Origin: Lentinus brumalis
Taxonomy: Eukaryota; Basidiomycota; Agaricomycetes; Polyporales; Polyporaceae
DNA: 64,000 nucleotides
Direction: 5' to 3'
Assembly (NCBI GenBank): GCA_001792895.1
Contig: MARA01000013.1
Location: 558,001-622,000, forward strand
The notes under the pieces are model-generated. The model ran no database searches. It worked only from the letters and a program-made list of their open reading frames with translations, and was not told the origin of the DNA. This document shows, piece after piece, positions 11,193-23,300 of the stretch; the first letter of the stretch is position 1; each line of letters begins with the position of its first letter. The position numbers and the translations under genes were made by a program.

Positions 11193-12563
11193 CGACTCTT
11201 CCTCAGACTCGGCCGCAGGCTGGGATTCTGACGCCTTGTCTGCCGAGGCGGTGGACGTCCTGGCCTTCTTCTTCTTCTTCATGAAGGGTTGTAGCATTGC
11301 CTAGGAAACGTCAGCCTCGCGTGCGCGTGGCAGAAAGTGAGTGGGAGAATACACACCTTGACGCATAGGTTCAAGACGTGGCACAGACAGCGCACACGGG
11401 TCTTGGGGCCACAGCGGCCCTGCAGGCGGCGGCAGAGGGATTGCACCATTGTGTCATTATTTGATGCGTTATCCGCTGTTTGGCCATATATCTGTATGTG
11501 CGCAGTGGTGAGTGATATAGGAAGCATGATTGCGCAGACGACACACCTTGTGAGCGATCCCAAATGAATCTAAGCACTCATGCATCTTCTCTGCTAAGTA
11601 TCGTCCCGTGTGGCCCTTCCGGAGCCTGAGATTGTGTAGAATGAGTCAGTTATTACAGTCCTCAAGGCGCGGAGAGCTTACCGGACAAAATCAAGCAAAA
11701 AGGTGACAATATCACCAGATTGCTCAAAGACCACGACGACTCCGAGGTAGGATATGATGTTTGGGGCCGTCCATCCATCGAATGCAATGTGGATGACGCT
11801 GGGCTGCGCCTGCAGGTAGGCAGCAACGTCGCCCTTCGAGATCTGGAAAGCCTCCTTGACGTCGCGGGAGACAGTCTTGGCAGAGGGGATCTCTACCTTC
11901 GCGTGAAGCATCTTGAGCATGGCTTGGAGCGGTGGGTCCTCGATGATAGCGAAAGGGCGGTAGCAAGTCGCAACCCAAGAGGTCGTGAGAAAGCGAAACT
12001 TCGCCTTGTTGTACGTGGACCCAGAGGCAAACTGGGCGATAGACGACTGGTCGTCAGCCAGCTGAGGGTCACAGACTTCGACATGGTCCTTGAGGTTGCT
12101 AGTGGAAGAGTCTGTACGTGTACGTGTCACGTATTCCAGAGGATGCCTACAAATGGAAGACATTGGTGAGGTATTGCGCATAGAATAAGGGCACGGTCAC
12201 TCACTTCTTGCACCAGAAGCGGTACTTGACCTTTCCATCCTCATAGACAACCTCCGGGGGCATGTCAAAATGGCCATAGTAGATCGACCGCCATGTGTCC
12301 ATCTGCTCTCCTATATCGCGCTCGTGATCAGTAAACAGACGGAGAGGAAGAAGTAGACACGTACCAAGGACCTGTTCTGCAGTCTTGGTGGCCGTCTCCC
12401 ACCGCTCGTCAAACGTGCGTATCTTCTTTGCGGGTGGAGGAGGGACCTCTGCGTTTGAGGCGGCGGGCCCGGACGTAGCGTTCGCACCAGTGGTCTCTCC
12501 CTGCTCTGAGTTGTCGGAGGAAGTATGGGCATGCTTGCGCTTGTGTTTACGGCGCCCTGTCAT
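9610..12563 (-). CDS. hAT-family transposase (hAT-1)
   Basis: Multi-exon minus-strand gene, start MTGRRKHKRK at 12563 and stop at 9610-9612. The order matches hAT transposases. An N-terminal basic region is followed by a BED-like segment (YRFWC...SNLKDHVEVC, 12060-12215). The first catalytic Asp lies in AFDGWTAPN (D at 11777-11779). Next come QTADNASNNDTMV with CLCHVLNLCVK (about 11380-11500) and an acidic insertion with a run of about twelve Asp (11156-11200, GTC repeats). VPTRWNSVAM follows (about 10780). The C-terminal dimerisation motif is SVDAERSFSRGGLTVSKLRR (about 9790-9850). Introns are 50-70 bases; one joins VLG to EQMDTW cleanly. It acts in the nucleus, binding the TIRs and cutting the element out. 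I saw no stop inside the recognised exons, though not every splice site was resolved. Confidence 0.85.
11156..11200. repeat. GTC trinucleotide microsatellite
   Basis: A run of GTC/CGT triplets inside the hAT-1 transposase gene that encodes a poly-aspartate tract on the minus strand. It is likely to be length-variable. Confidence 0.8.
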
Positions 12564-13369
12564 CGTTATGATCGGAGGTGTATAACGAGGATTGACGGCA
12601 AGCAGGCCGTGCACGGGCGAGGTCAACGAGGGCCGGGAGGATCACGGTGGGAGTGGGGTTGAGATTCCGGCTTGCAACCTTGTTATGTATGTCCAAGTTG
12701 GCGCACAGTAAAAGCAGAGGAGATGAGCAGAGACGAGCGCATAGCTGAGCAGACTCAGAGTGAACAGGACAGTTAGCAGAGCAAGTACGGAGTCCAGAGA
12801 CAGTGATGCTGTCTCCTCCGCAGTTCCGCAGCATCGCCACCGGGACACGCCGTGTCGTGTCCATCGGGCTCCTCGGAGAGTGTCCTACCTGCTGTCCGAT
12901 GGCCGCGCCCATTCCCTCCACGCTCAGTTCTCTCCTCTAGACAACTTCTTCTCTGTTCTGGGCTCGCTTGCAAGGAGACCCTGACTTCAGTCTGTCCTCT
13001 CTGGGTTCACATGCGGACTGATCTTGTAATCATCCCGTTCATGGTGAGTACCAGGCCTTGAATGCACGAAGCGATATGCTTACTTTGACAGCCCGTGCAG
13101 CTCGCACAGAACAACTTGAGCTAGGATACGATCACAGCATGCCGACCACTACCGGATCGTAGCCCCTTCTGACATGGATGACGGACGACAGAAACAGCAC
13201 CACAGCAGAATGAGTTGCAAGGGTCCAAGGGTGCGCAGGGTATGGAATCCGAGGAGTCACGGCCATCCTCTAGCGGTGGAAGCCTGGAACGTCAGTACGT
13301 ATAAACTGAGCCCTCAGACGACCCAAATGTGAGTTCATTCGCCTCCTAACTCCCGGAACCTTGCGTAAC

Positions 13370-13978
13370 ATGTCTCAAACTCGCACCGATGCTCCTTCCG
13401 CACCCTCGGACGCACTCGAATCCCTTCCTGCTTCCCTCCGCACGCTCCTCGAAGGTTTGGCCCATGTTCTCCGAGGAGACCGACGCCCCGATGTCCCGCA
13501 CCTCGTCAATCTCCTCATCCGGGAGCTCCGAGACGTCCCAGGCTTCCTCGGCCTTCCGTCTGCCACCCAGGCTTCTATAATCAGCCATATCCTTCAATTT
13601 GCTACGGTATGTTGTGTCCTCTGCTACCACTGACTACACCAAGGTCCCAGACTGATACTTTGGCCTCAATTGCAGGCCCTCGCTCGCCTCCGGTCACCCG
13701 TGCAGTCTGCTTTAAGTGCTGAGCGCACTATCAGCATCGGCTCCCGTATCCTGTACGTGGCAGAGCACCCTGTCACGGACTCCTGGTCTTCACGCTCGGG
13801 CGCTGTTGTCCATGTCAGTAGTGTTACATTCGTCAATGGTTCTCGTCTTGTATTCCCTACCCCGGCCCAGCCTTCTTCTCCCGTGCATAGGGTAGATCTC
13901 ACTGTTGTCGCTGAGATAGATAGTGACGACAATGATGTAGATGTAGATGATGATGTTCCCGATCTTATAGACTTATAA
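13370..13978 (+). CDS. hAT-1 accessory gene, two exons, unknown function
   Basis: Divergent from the transposase. It starts at ATG 13370; exon 1 is 13370-13606 and exon 2 is 13676-13978, joined by a GT-AG intron (GTATGT...TTGCAG) that keeps frame. The product is 179 residues: a Ser/Pro-rich start (MSQTRTDAPSAPSD), a helical Leu-rich middle (LRTLLEGLAHVLRG, VNLLIRELRDV), and a strongly acidic C-terminus (DSDDNDVDVDDDVPDLIDL). It stops 257 bp before the right terminus, fully inside the element. hAT-2 has a gene in the same place and orientation (43343-43808) with a similar acidic tail. I recognise no family. It could be a regulator, an assembly partner of the transposase, or captured host sequence. 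Confidence 0.65.
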
Positions 13979-14523
13979 CATGTGGTGTCCCACTCGTCTC
14001 AATTTATGTCCCTTGCCTGTGGTCTTTCCCTAATGTACGGGTACTCGTGTGAGTACCCCTGAGTACCTGTGGGTCCCGTCTAGTCGTGAATACCCACTAT
14101 CCATGGGTTTCATACCCGCGGGTATCGGTCATCCGTGGGAATAAACCCGTGCGGCTACGAGTTCGAACATTGTAATTGGAAGACCCGTGGGTTACGGATA
14201 CGGGTGTATCCGTGGGTCAGTCGTGTCTGTCCCTACCTCCGACCTCCGACCTCCGACCTCCGACTTCTGCTTGACTTCTTACCTCTGGCTTGACTTCTCT
14301 CTGGCTTGGTATTATCTCTTGCTTATCTTCTTACTGGTTGCTTGCTCCGGTATAAACCCCGGTTCTCTTGTCTGTCTTAAATTGAAGACCTTCGTGGATC
14401 CTCAAGGCGTTGATCAATAGCTTCGCTGAAGTCTTCACCCTCAGCGCGTCTCGTTCCGGACTTCGTAACTCCGTCCGGACTTCCACCGGACTCCGTCCCA
14501 GTGTGCACGGTCTTTACAGCTGT

Positions 14524-15060
14524 AGACTGTTACTGTTGTGTTGATCTCGTGTAGTAGATACGCGATCAATCAAACCATGCTACCCCGGGGGTTCTGCGCT
14601 TGTACGCATTTTTCAGTCCGAGGTGCTGGACGAGCAACCTTCGAGACCTCGTCATTGCAGCACTGTGTACTGCGTGCGTACAGCAGCACCTGCGTGAGTC
14701 AACTGGAGGACGCGTGTCCACGCCGAGGTAACTAATGTGTTGGTTGTCGAGTGATCTGCGGGAACGTGAGTGCAGTTCAGTGGGTCAAGGAAGGCTTCGT
14801 AGATAGCGTCTACATTCTCGAAGAGGGTCAACTCACCAGGGGGCTCGGGTTCGGCGTGCACGGCCGCCGGTACATGTACTACTGTGTTGTTGAAGGGTAT
14901 AAGGTATAGCATTAGAGAGGCCCGACGGTCGACCGTTGCCACTGGAAAATGCGGACGACGCACTTGAGTGGAATTCAAAGACAAAATCTTCAAGTGAGGT
15001 CAGAGGAGGAAGAGAGCGCCACAAACCTTCTGAACTCTACAAGGCATCGTGCGTGAGGCT
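14524..15060 (-). other. Conserved minus-strand coding-like stretch, unidentified
   Basis: Minus-strand LTLFENVDAIYEAF here matches GLFENQDNVYEAA at the corresponding place near 54.9 kb, and a nearby plus-strand phrase (ACCTTCGAGACCTCGTCATTGCAGC) is shared with 54760. Conservation of protein phrases in the duplicate suggests exons of a gene ending near 14.65 kb. Family unknown. Confidence 0.35.
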
Positions 15061-15270
15061 CACAAATGCTGTCATAGATACATGAGGAAGTGCAGAGAAC
15101 TATACAATAGGCAGAGCTTTGATATAGGTAGACAAGAAAGACACTGTGTCGAATACAACGGAAGTACAGGGAGCAAGGACGAAACTATACGCATCTGATC
15201 TACTACAGTAGTATACGCATGTACGTAAAGCCCAGTGGCAATGGCCGACAACGGCCGCGGCGCTGAGATA

Positions 15271-17032
15271 CTATGCGGTCGAAGATGACAACACAGCGGG
15301 CTCAGGTACCCCGACTGGCACTTGCCCCTCCTCCTCCCTGGGGGCTCCAGCTGTGCGAACTTGCAACTCGATAACGTCATCATCATCGGACCGTGCCGAG
15401 CGAGCGGAATTGACGAAACCTCCAAGCGACGAGATGAAGCTCGGCGTGCTGTCCCATGCGTCCCTCGAGAAGTGCAATCAATCGTGGGGGTCAAGCCTGA
15501 CAACCATGTGGTTTGTTTCTTGCAGTTCGAGGAGGAAGCGCGAGATGGCGATGGCTGTGAGCCTGTGCCAGGATGAATGAAGAGTGACAATGAGAAGATT
15601 GTCGAGACATGTTAACGTTGCAGAAAAACACATACGGCGCCGTGAATGCGGTGACAAGACTGCTGCCGTTCACATTGTCACCTGCCACCTGTACATGTCA
15701 AAGCATCAATGTAAGTGGGCTCTAGCTGGAAGAGCAGCACTGCATGAAGACTCTCTCACTGAAGTAGCCGAGAGGACGAGATGGAGGATGTTCAAAACGA
15801 ACAAAATGCTGATTCACGTGTACCAGAGTTTGTGAGATATTCGATACACTATATTGCGGGACACACGCAAAATATATGATTCCTGTATGCAGCGTTAGAA
15901 CCATATCCGTAGGCTTGTTGCTCATATGAACATACCACCACGAAAAAGAATATCCTGTAGCGAGAGTCTCTTGGACTTTGGTATGTCTGTCAGGGCAGCC
16001 CAGCCTCTCAACTTTGAACAAGTGACGTAGATGAGTATAATGTCGGCAGAAATAAGCGGTACTCGAGATATGATTATGACTGTGCGGTTCTGTTATGAGC
16101 ACGCGCCATTTCATATGGATGCTAGCCAACCTACACCTTGTAGAGTACATAGTCAGTCCCAATGTATCTGATATGATTGAACGAAGCAAACCTAAGGTCG
16201 AGTGCAACACTTATGTTGGCTGTCGTGAGGCATCCAAACAGTGGAAGGTTCTCTCCAGAGTACTGATAGCCATATGGAACCTGTATTATGGCCCATGAAT
16301 TGATGCAGTGGTTCGCATAAATTAATAAACATCCATTCACTCACCATATTGGCACCTACAGGTGCTAGAGACAAAGCAGCGATGAGCAGTCCAAGGGGCT
16401 TGCTCCTGCTTAGCACATATACACGGAGAGCAGAGAACGCTGAATGCATGTGTCAAGGATCATGACTCGATGACCCAGAACATGGCTTACCTGCTCCAGG
16501 TACAAATTGCAGTATTCCCATCGCCTGGGAGACTCTGACAAACATGGAACAGCTGCAGACGTCAACCGTCATTTTGCAGTCATCTGAACTCTGTGAGGCT
16601 TCACACGGACCTCTGATCCTGGTCAGATGTGCCATAGTTCAAACTAAGACTGCTTACCTTATCCGAAGGGAAAGATGCAAACTCGACCAACTCCATGACA
16701 TAGACTGTCATGGAAATCCACTTGTTTGCGAAGAACAAGAGTGCCGCTCCGTTGATGCACTTTGTGGTCCAGAAGTACGTGACTTCTTGATCGAGCGTGA
16801 CGAAGGTGTCGTAAATGAAGAGAACTACGGCAAAAGAGAACGCGTCAGGTCGACATGGACAAGCTTGCAATGGAGTGAATGTACCCGCGGCTGCCGCAAT
16901 GCAGTAGTTGGCTGTGTAGCTTTTTGGCGGTGTCAGCAAGTGTTATCTGTGCCGAGAGGCCTCGAGGAATGCAACATACAGGCTGTTGAATAGGGCGGCA
17001 GCCGCAGCCGCGGCATCTGCATCCGAAGACAT
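15271..17032 (-). CDS. DUF6533-domain multi-pass membrane protein, copy A
   Basis: Start ATG at 17032 (MSSDADAAAAAAALFNSL, then a GTATGT donor), stop at 15271-15273. The second exon (about 16630-16920) carries the DUF6533 signature: FIYDTFVTLDQEVTYFWTTK, then a hydrophobic helix ALLFFANKWISMTVYVMEL. A later exon has AFSALRVYVLSRSKPLGLLI (about 16390-16440), the next loop and helix of these proteins, and the last exon a cytoplasmic tail (WDSTPSFISSLGGFVNSARS...). The family is a large basidiomycete-specific set of predicted seven-helix membrane proteins of unknown function. A paralogue with the same start, exon order and tail lies at 55405-57164. Not every splice site was resolved, so integrity is likely but unproven. 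Confidence 0.7.
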
Positions 17033-18430
17033 CGTGAAGTCGAAGGAGAACCTTCAAGTCACTGAGAGCTGAGGGATATTGCAACGACATCCATGGCACT
17101 ACCGCACCCTTATCGTGCAGACTGACCGGTCAACAAGTAGGACGCCGACGGTCCAATAATCGTTGCAGTAATGCTTCTCTCATCCGCCATGTTCGACCAG
17201 ATCAGGAAACGCTCCACGTTGACACCGCAGTGCTTGGACCTGTTGGGAAATTCAATTGGACAGAGGACGAATGCAAATACAAGCATGCACTTTGCGCCCA
17301 TGTGGAATGCGGTGGCACAATGATGCGACCGGCCGGAGAGAAGACCCGAAGCCCAAGTGGAACACGTGCCGGCAAAGAGATGTATAGTTCAACGAGTATG
17401 CTGCCACATGACATGCCTGAACGTCATATAGACGCAACAAGATCGATAGAAGACCTCGTGGGCTCCTGACCTAGGTAGGGGCGGGGTACGACCAAGCAAA
17501 CCGCCGAGATACTCAGCACCTACCAGACAAAAGCAACGGAGATTTGATCGAGAGCCGCAGGATACTGCTCGTCGCGGTGTAAAGTTGAGGTGACTCGCTA
17601 AGCCGGGTCATGGATCATCGATCATCAGCAACAAGACGGCGATACGTGTACGGTGAGCGCTGAAAGGCACACCATCTTCCAAATTGCCGCACTCTCACAC
17701 CGCCATTCAGAAGCTCCAGAGAAAACAAGGAATGTGTGGGATTGCAACTGCGCAGAGCATCTGATAATGACACATAAGGGGAGAACTAAGCAATGCATGG
17801 AGTTCCGAGTAGGAGGCGGGGTGATCGATATGGGGTTATAGAACTACACATGTGCCAAGAGAGCTGGAGAGAGATGGGGATGTTGAGGGGACGGCGACAC
17901 TGGTGAGCGGATGCGTGGGAAAGAGCGGACCGGTAGAGGCAAGCAAAGATGCACAGAAAACAACACATAGCGAGCATTGCGGGCAGAGTGTTCGTTCATG
18001 AGGAGGGTGACGGAACTATCAGCCTCGTGGCCTTTGAGTGGCCACCAGATGGCGCCGCGCCTGAGAGACACGGTGCGCAGGAATCAGAGAAGACGTGGTG
18101 ATGTGCGGGACGGACATCCGTGTGCCACGGTTCGTGAGCGGGCTGGAGGGGATGGGCGGGGCTGAGGGTAACGAGTAGAGCCGCGGTGTCCCCGAGAGCG
18201 AACGGGAAGGGGACGCGAAGAGTGCATAGCCTGCAGAAACAACGCGGACGGATGTGCGAAAATGGTTCGCAAGGAGGCATGTGCGAGTCTTCGCGGGGGA
18301 GGCCTGCGGTGTAGCTCTCAGCGCGCTCCCGCGTACCCGGGTGGACGTCTGCTGTTGGCCGACATTCGTGTTGGCGTTCCGCACGAGTGCATCCTGCTCA
18401 TGAGCGCATATTACCTTGCTTGCAAGGTCA
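17033..18430 (-). other. Duplicated array segment, unidentified minus-strand coding remains
   Basis: Two parts are conserved in the duplicate. At 17210-17460 the minus strand reads CATAFHMGAKCMLVFAFVLC, matching YATAFRTVAKFLPVSVLILC near 57.5 kb. At 17900-18330 phrases such as ALGDTAALL match LGDTAALF near 58.6 kb. The hydrophobic character suggests further membrane-protein genes, but frames break and I cannot name a family. Confidence 0.35.
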
Positions 18431-20320
18431 CCCGTACCCCCATAATTAAAGCCCGTATCGAACAACGCGACTTCTCCCGAAGGTCCGAGTTAACCCGGCC
18501 ACGTGTTGACCACGGTTGCGCACCATATGCCACCAGTTGCGATCTACTTTGAACTCCAAGCTTGCTCCATCTGCGGGTGTCGCAACTGAAAATCTACTGA
18601 CTGCAGCGTTGGCAGCAGCGCAGCTTACAGACGAGTCGGCAGTGGTGGTGCATTCTTGGCTGAGTCAAGAGCCACAGCCTGACAAAACCGCAGGCCGAGC
18701 TCTCGAGGACGGCTTCCGTTGAGCTCGCACTCAGAGGCGGCGGGTGCTGTATGGATGGAGAGTTTTGAGGCGCGATGTTCGCGCTGTCTCGAGGCTTCTA
18801 ATGACGCTTCAGACGAGTGTGGTGGATGGGAAGAGTGAGTACTTACATCATCTTATGTCGGTCTCAAAGCGAAAACTTGTTCAAAAACTCGCCAGCAGGG
18901 GTCCGGCTCGAGCTTGCTTGCAGTCAATACGAGCTGGACCGCTTGGAAAGCTTGACGGCTCAGCCTCAAAGAACGGCTAGCGGGGGTTGGGGAGCGGCAC
19001 CCGGAGTGGGTGGAGCTTCGACGGCTTTGAGATGGACTCAGCACATCACTACACGGTGACGCGTCAACCTTGCGTCAAACGTGCAGACACTACAAGTTAG
19101 TGACTCATGTTTCGCTTGTCCAGATGACGCCTCTGAGCGACTTCGCGGGCTGTTTTCAAAATAAGCACAGTACATTATTCGAAATCCACCTTGTGAAGGA
19201 AGGACGGCCACTTAAGCAGCACTGCGGACATGCTCGGCGCGGTGTCTACTGTGGCCCAGGACAGACCCTCGATATTGAATAGGCTGAGTCTACCTGCCGT
19301 CACATGAGACATCTTCCCGTGATGCAGGTTGTAACTCCGGCAATTGTGTGGACGGCGCGTGTCGGTCATCGCTATGGGAGGTCCTCACTAATCACGACTT
19401 CAGACTGACTAGAGCTTGTCTCAGCAGGTAGTGGCCGAGCCTTCCCTCTGGGGACATCTGGTCGATCGCAATTCGCGGTTGCTCTGTAACCTCTTTGAAC
19501 ACCTGAGAGGCACCTCCGTCTCGCCGCCAACGGCAGAATACTTCCGCCTATAGGACCACCAACTTTGCGCCAGCTTGACTGCCTGCGAGAGATGGACCAC
19601 CGTACGGTATGCAGAGCGCTCTCTGAGTCGATAAACGGACTACTTACACGCTCTCCGGAAGGACAGGTTCGTCACCAGCATCTGCACTGGCATTGGTCCT
19701 ACGCTCGGCATAAAATAGTGACAGGCGCGGCAGACCGCCCAGTGGCATGCCGGCAATGATTCATGGTTGTTCAGTATGAACTTCCAGGCAACGCGTCACC
19801 TATCACCCTCGGAAGAGCATTGATTTATAGTCGCAGATTTTCGCTGTTCTTGATGCTCTATGCATGAACATTTTCTCATGGCTGCTACCTCTTTAATGAT
19901 ACTGTCCCAAGGTTTCCAGTGACAGCCGTTCGCTATAAGTACTCAGTATTCAGGATACAGGGTCCATGACCGCTCTGCTGCAACTCAGCAGTCCCGGTCA
20001 CAGTTTGGGCAGCCTCGGTAACTGGTGTACCCAAGTTGTACCCCTGCTTTTGACTCGACATGAAATTGGATGCACTTTCTCGTGAAGTGAGAATCAGGGA
20101 GTCTCGATGACACGCAACTACAATCCCTCAATATCGCAACACGCGTTGCTTTCAGCCTGATACTGCCTTAAAATACATGTACTAGGTCCTCAAGGCCTCA
20201 AGCATCGCAAGCAAGGTACATGCTGCGCTGTGCGGCACTTCCCTCTAGTAGTATATGACGGGCTCATAAGAGGGAAGAGGGAAGGTCCCTGCCGACCTCA
20301 AAGAACCTCCGCGTCGAGGA
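18431..20320. other. No recognisable gene; absent from the paralogous segment
   Basis: The matching part of segment B jumps from 58.80 to about 58.90 kb, so roughly 2 kb here is an insertion in A or a deletion in B. I saw no terminal repeats, transposase motif or conserved gene. Confidence 0.3.
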
Positions 20321-21840
20321 CTATACATATGCACATGCCACTCGCCTGAAGTAGATCTCCCTATCCTCAGACACTAGTGCTCCCTCTCCTCCTTCTTCTC
20401 CTCCTCCTCCTCGGTAGATGACATTCATGAGAGCGCCGCGTCCGCTGGAGGACGCCTGGCTGTTCACGTCCACCTCGACTGCGGAGGGCTTGAGTGATCG
20501 CCTGGCATCTGCGTGCAATCCGCCGGGGAAATAAAGCCCTCCTAGACACCCGATAGTTCTAGAAGAGCTCGTGCGAGTCCAGGTAGAGAGAGGTAGAGGG
20601 TGTCCCATGGAATGCCGGGGTCTGAGCTAGACGCGCATGGCGGGCTGGCAGAAAGAAGAGTCGAGAGAGCTTCCTGTGTCTGCAGTCGGCGAAAAGGTGG
20701 GGTTACAAGATGCACCAAGGTGCCGTCGACAGCGTTTTAGGAACTGTGGATGATGATGAGGACGGTGGACCTTGCAGCTTGAAGCTCGAAGTTTGGGGAC
20801 GCGAGAGATTGCAACGCCGTGGAGAGGGCAAGCCGCGCCGCCACCGCGCTTTCTCTCCCGCCTCTGCACCTCCCTATGCAAACACCGATACGACATGTCA
20901 AACGACGGACACGTACGATATCATGCTGGAAACTCGGAGAGCGGACGGGTACGCTCAAGTCCCCGTTCGTGACCCAACTTGCGATGCTGACATTCCTTGA
21001 CTCCTCCAGCAAGACGTCTCGGGCATATTCAATCCATGCCGATCCTTTAGACAGATGTGCGTGCAATGTACGTATGCACCAGCGAGAGGTACGTACGTGT
21101 CTGTGCCAGCCTTCAGCTTGTGTACGGATGTGCACGCCGCCTCGTCGAGCTGATCGGGGCCTGTGGTGACAGCGCTCTCTGGCAGTCCCCTCCCTTACCC
21201 AGTAGTGCAAGTACACGGGTTCTACCTGTCGCAGACATTGACACCCGTGTCTAGTTAGGAGACGGCACAGATAAAGCGCATGTACGCATCCATAGCAGTT
21301 GATTGCTCACCTTTGTTGTGTCACCAAACCCGAGCTGACGATCCGACCTCTCCAGTGTGATTATCGCCTAGCCCACCTCTCACCAGCTCGCAGTTCGCAC
21401 AAGCCCGGGAGAACGAGTACGTCTTCATCGTCTTGACACCACGCCGCACAGCACACCGCAATAACGTGTCCTATCATCGTCCCATCATCCCAGATCCGCG
21501 TTAATAGCATGCCTTCACGCCATGCCATGCCGGCGTTACGATCCAATTGCCATCTCTGAAGATTCCGGCCAGTTGATGAGGTTTCCAAGTTCCGCACACC
21601 TGCGGATGTTCGGACTTCCGGACGAGGCACACAGGTTCGAGGTACCAGTATGTGTGAAGGGATCTGACCTGTACCTGGGCGACGAGCCTGTACACCGGTT
21701 TCGCAGAAGTGCGCCCGCATATTGATGGGCTCACGCGAGCCACTTGTATGATAGAATGCGCAGTAGCTGACGGCCGAGATGAGTACTCTCTCGCTGCCCG
21801 CATATAGTGTATTTAAACGAAGGATGCTTACCTCCAATTG
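20321..21840 (-). other. Duplicated array segment with membrane-protein-like remains
   Basis: Pairs with 58900-60160. Shared phrases include the minus-strand tail SSGRGALMNVIYRGGGGEE (about 20360-20450), resembling the C-terminal tails of DUF6533-type proteins, and AWREGMLLTRIWDDGTMIGH (about 21480-21540) matching AWREGNSRQLSMRIWDAGTM in B. Frames are interrupted, so this is probably one or two decayed genes. Confidence 0.35.
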
Positions 21841-21859
21841 AGGGCGAAGGCGGAGCGTG

Positions 21860-23300
21860 CAGCCATCAACGAGAGAGGCGACCAGGAGGGCCGCCGTAGC
21901 TAGCGAGATATAAGTCCGGGCCCCATCGAGTCGTAGACAGCTCTCCGCAGATCCCCGTCGCCATATATGTGGTTCATAACCCTCCTAACCGTCGAGCCCA
22001 CCGCGACTCCGGGGTGCATGTCAACGGCCGTCGATGGCAGGGATTTTGTGATGATTCTCTGTAGGGATAGGTCCCCGGGCTGTAGCGGTTACACGGCGTA
22101 CTGTGTGACTGGGTTAGAATGCGGGGGATGAGTCTGTGAGGAGGAATAGACGCACCCGAGCTCACTGCACTTGCTCGGAAGGCAGCAACATCGCGAGGTT
22201 GCGTACAGACGTGCTCTGAGAGGAGCACCTGTAACCCTCTGTTGCGACGTACCTGCAACCGAACCGGACTAACAGCTCGCTTGATCCCATGCGCGGGCCG
22301 GATGTCACTTGCTCCAACGCGAAGATCACGGCCGTATCGTCGTGTTGGCTGTGGTATTGCTGCGCGCAGATGGGGTCATACATGCGCCGTCTTTTCTTGA
22401 GAGGTATCTCAGCCAGCCTGCGGTATGCTGACCGAGGCTAATACTGCATGCGACCCAGCTGTTACTGTATTTGATCCAGATATCAGTCCCGACCGAAAAC
22501 AGTGGGACACGCCACTACGTACCTCGCGGCTTGCGTGACTGTGTTCGTCGAGTCAGGACAGTGCTGTACTGACAAAACGCGAACGAAGGCTCTTCCTGGG
22601 GTGCGAGGCAAATGATCAACGCCGCGCTCTGTCTGGAAGGACGAATGAAGCTAACCGAGAATGCACAGGGTCTGGCTTGAGAGAAGGACCTCGTCTTCGG
22701 ACAAAGCTGGCGTCGCTGAAGCTACATGTCGCGCTTCCAACGATGTTCGCGCGTGTCTGTGTCTACTGTCTTGTCCACAAGGCGGTGGATCCCCTTGGAG
22801 GCGGCGTGAGACTTCGAAGAAGTAGGTGGAGGATGCAGCGGGTGCGTTGGCGACTGGCCCAATTTTGTGACTAACCCAGTGTGATCTGGAAAGTTGCGAT
22901 GCGTCAGTACACAAAAGAGCGAGGGTGGGATGCTCACCACAGTGGGATCCAGGCCAGGGAGTGAGAGCGTACGTGCCCCGACTGTATGCGCAGAGGTGCG
23001 TGTATGAGATGCGTGAAGTCAACGCTGACGAGCCTGTACATGGCTACTCACATAAACACGTGTGCAAGAAGCACACCTAGCCCTTGCCATGCAGAGGGAT
23101 CAAGCTAGCCATGGGCAGGATGGCGTAAAGACGGCGCGAGCATGAGAGAGCCATATTGGCAGAAGCGGGCTGGGACGACGCGGTGGACGAGTCCACCGTG
23201 GTGCATTGGAGGACAGGGCATGGAGCTGAGCGGAGGCAGATCGCGACACGAAGACGAGGCGTCGCGCGACAAGGCAAGTTTGAAAGGACGTAGCAACCTA
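21860..23300 (-). repeat. Repeated block X, copy A (unidentified minus-strand gene)
   Basis: Minus-strand sequence shared with 49880-51180 and 60150-61390. One frame reads GDLSLQRIITKSLPSTAVDM followed by HPGVAVGS (about 22000-22080), and the same phrase recurs at 60.3 and 49.9 kb. A second exon-like part has TYFFEVSRRLQGD (about 22800), again repeated at 50.7 kb. GT-AG introns fit (for example GTGAGT near 23048). The protein family is not recognised, and the copies differ by frameshifts. Confidence 0.4.

Larger units (their letters stand above)
9372..14235. mobile_element. Complete hAT transposon, hAT-1
   Basis: A 4,864-bp element with terminal inverted repeats TAGGGACAGACACGAGTG (left) and TAGGGACAGACACGACTG (right, read inward). 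It is flanked by a perfect 8-bp target-site duplication CCTCCGAC (9364-9371 and 14236-14243), the hAT hallmark. Both subterminal regions carry repeated ACCCGTGGGT palindromes. Inside are a minus-strand hAT transposase gene (9610-12563) and a divergent plus-strand gene (13370-13978). All diagnostic transposase motifs are open, so the element may be autonomous. Confidence 0.93.
8907..14518. mobile_element. Solo LTR, split by hAT-1
   Basis: The left piece (8907-9371) starts TGTTACATTCC and the right piece (14244-14518) ends GTCTTTACA, giving TG...CA termini. Exact 5-bp flanks GCTGT lie at 8902-8906 and 14519-14523. Without the nested hAT and its extra 8 bp the unit is about 740 bp. It contains TATATAAG near 9231 and many CCGGACTCCGG-like repeats, and no coding sequence, so it is a solo LTR left by recombination of a retrotransposon. 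The paralogous segment near 54.65 kb lacks the insertion and has one copy of GGCTGT at the matching place. Confidence 0.75.
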
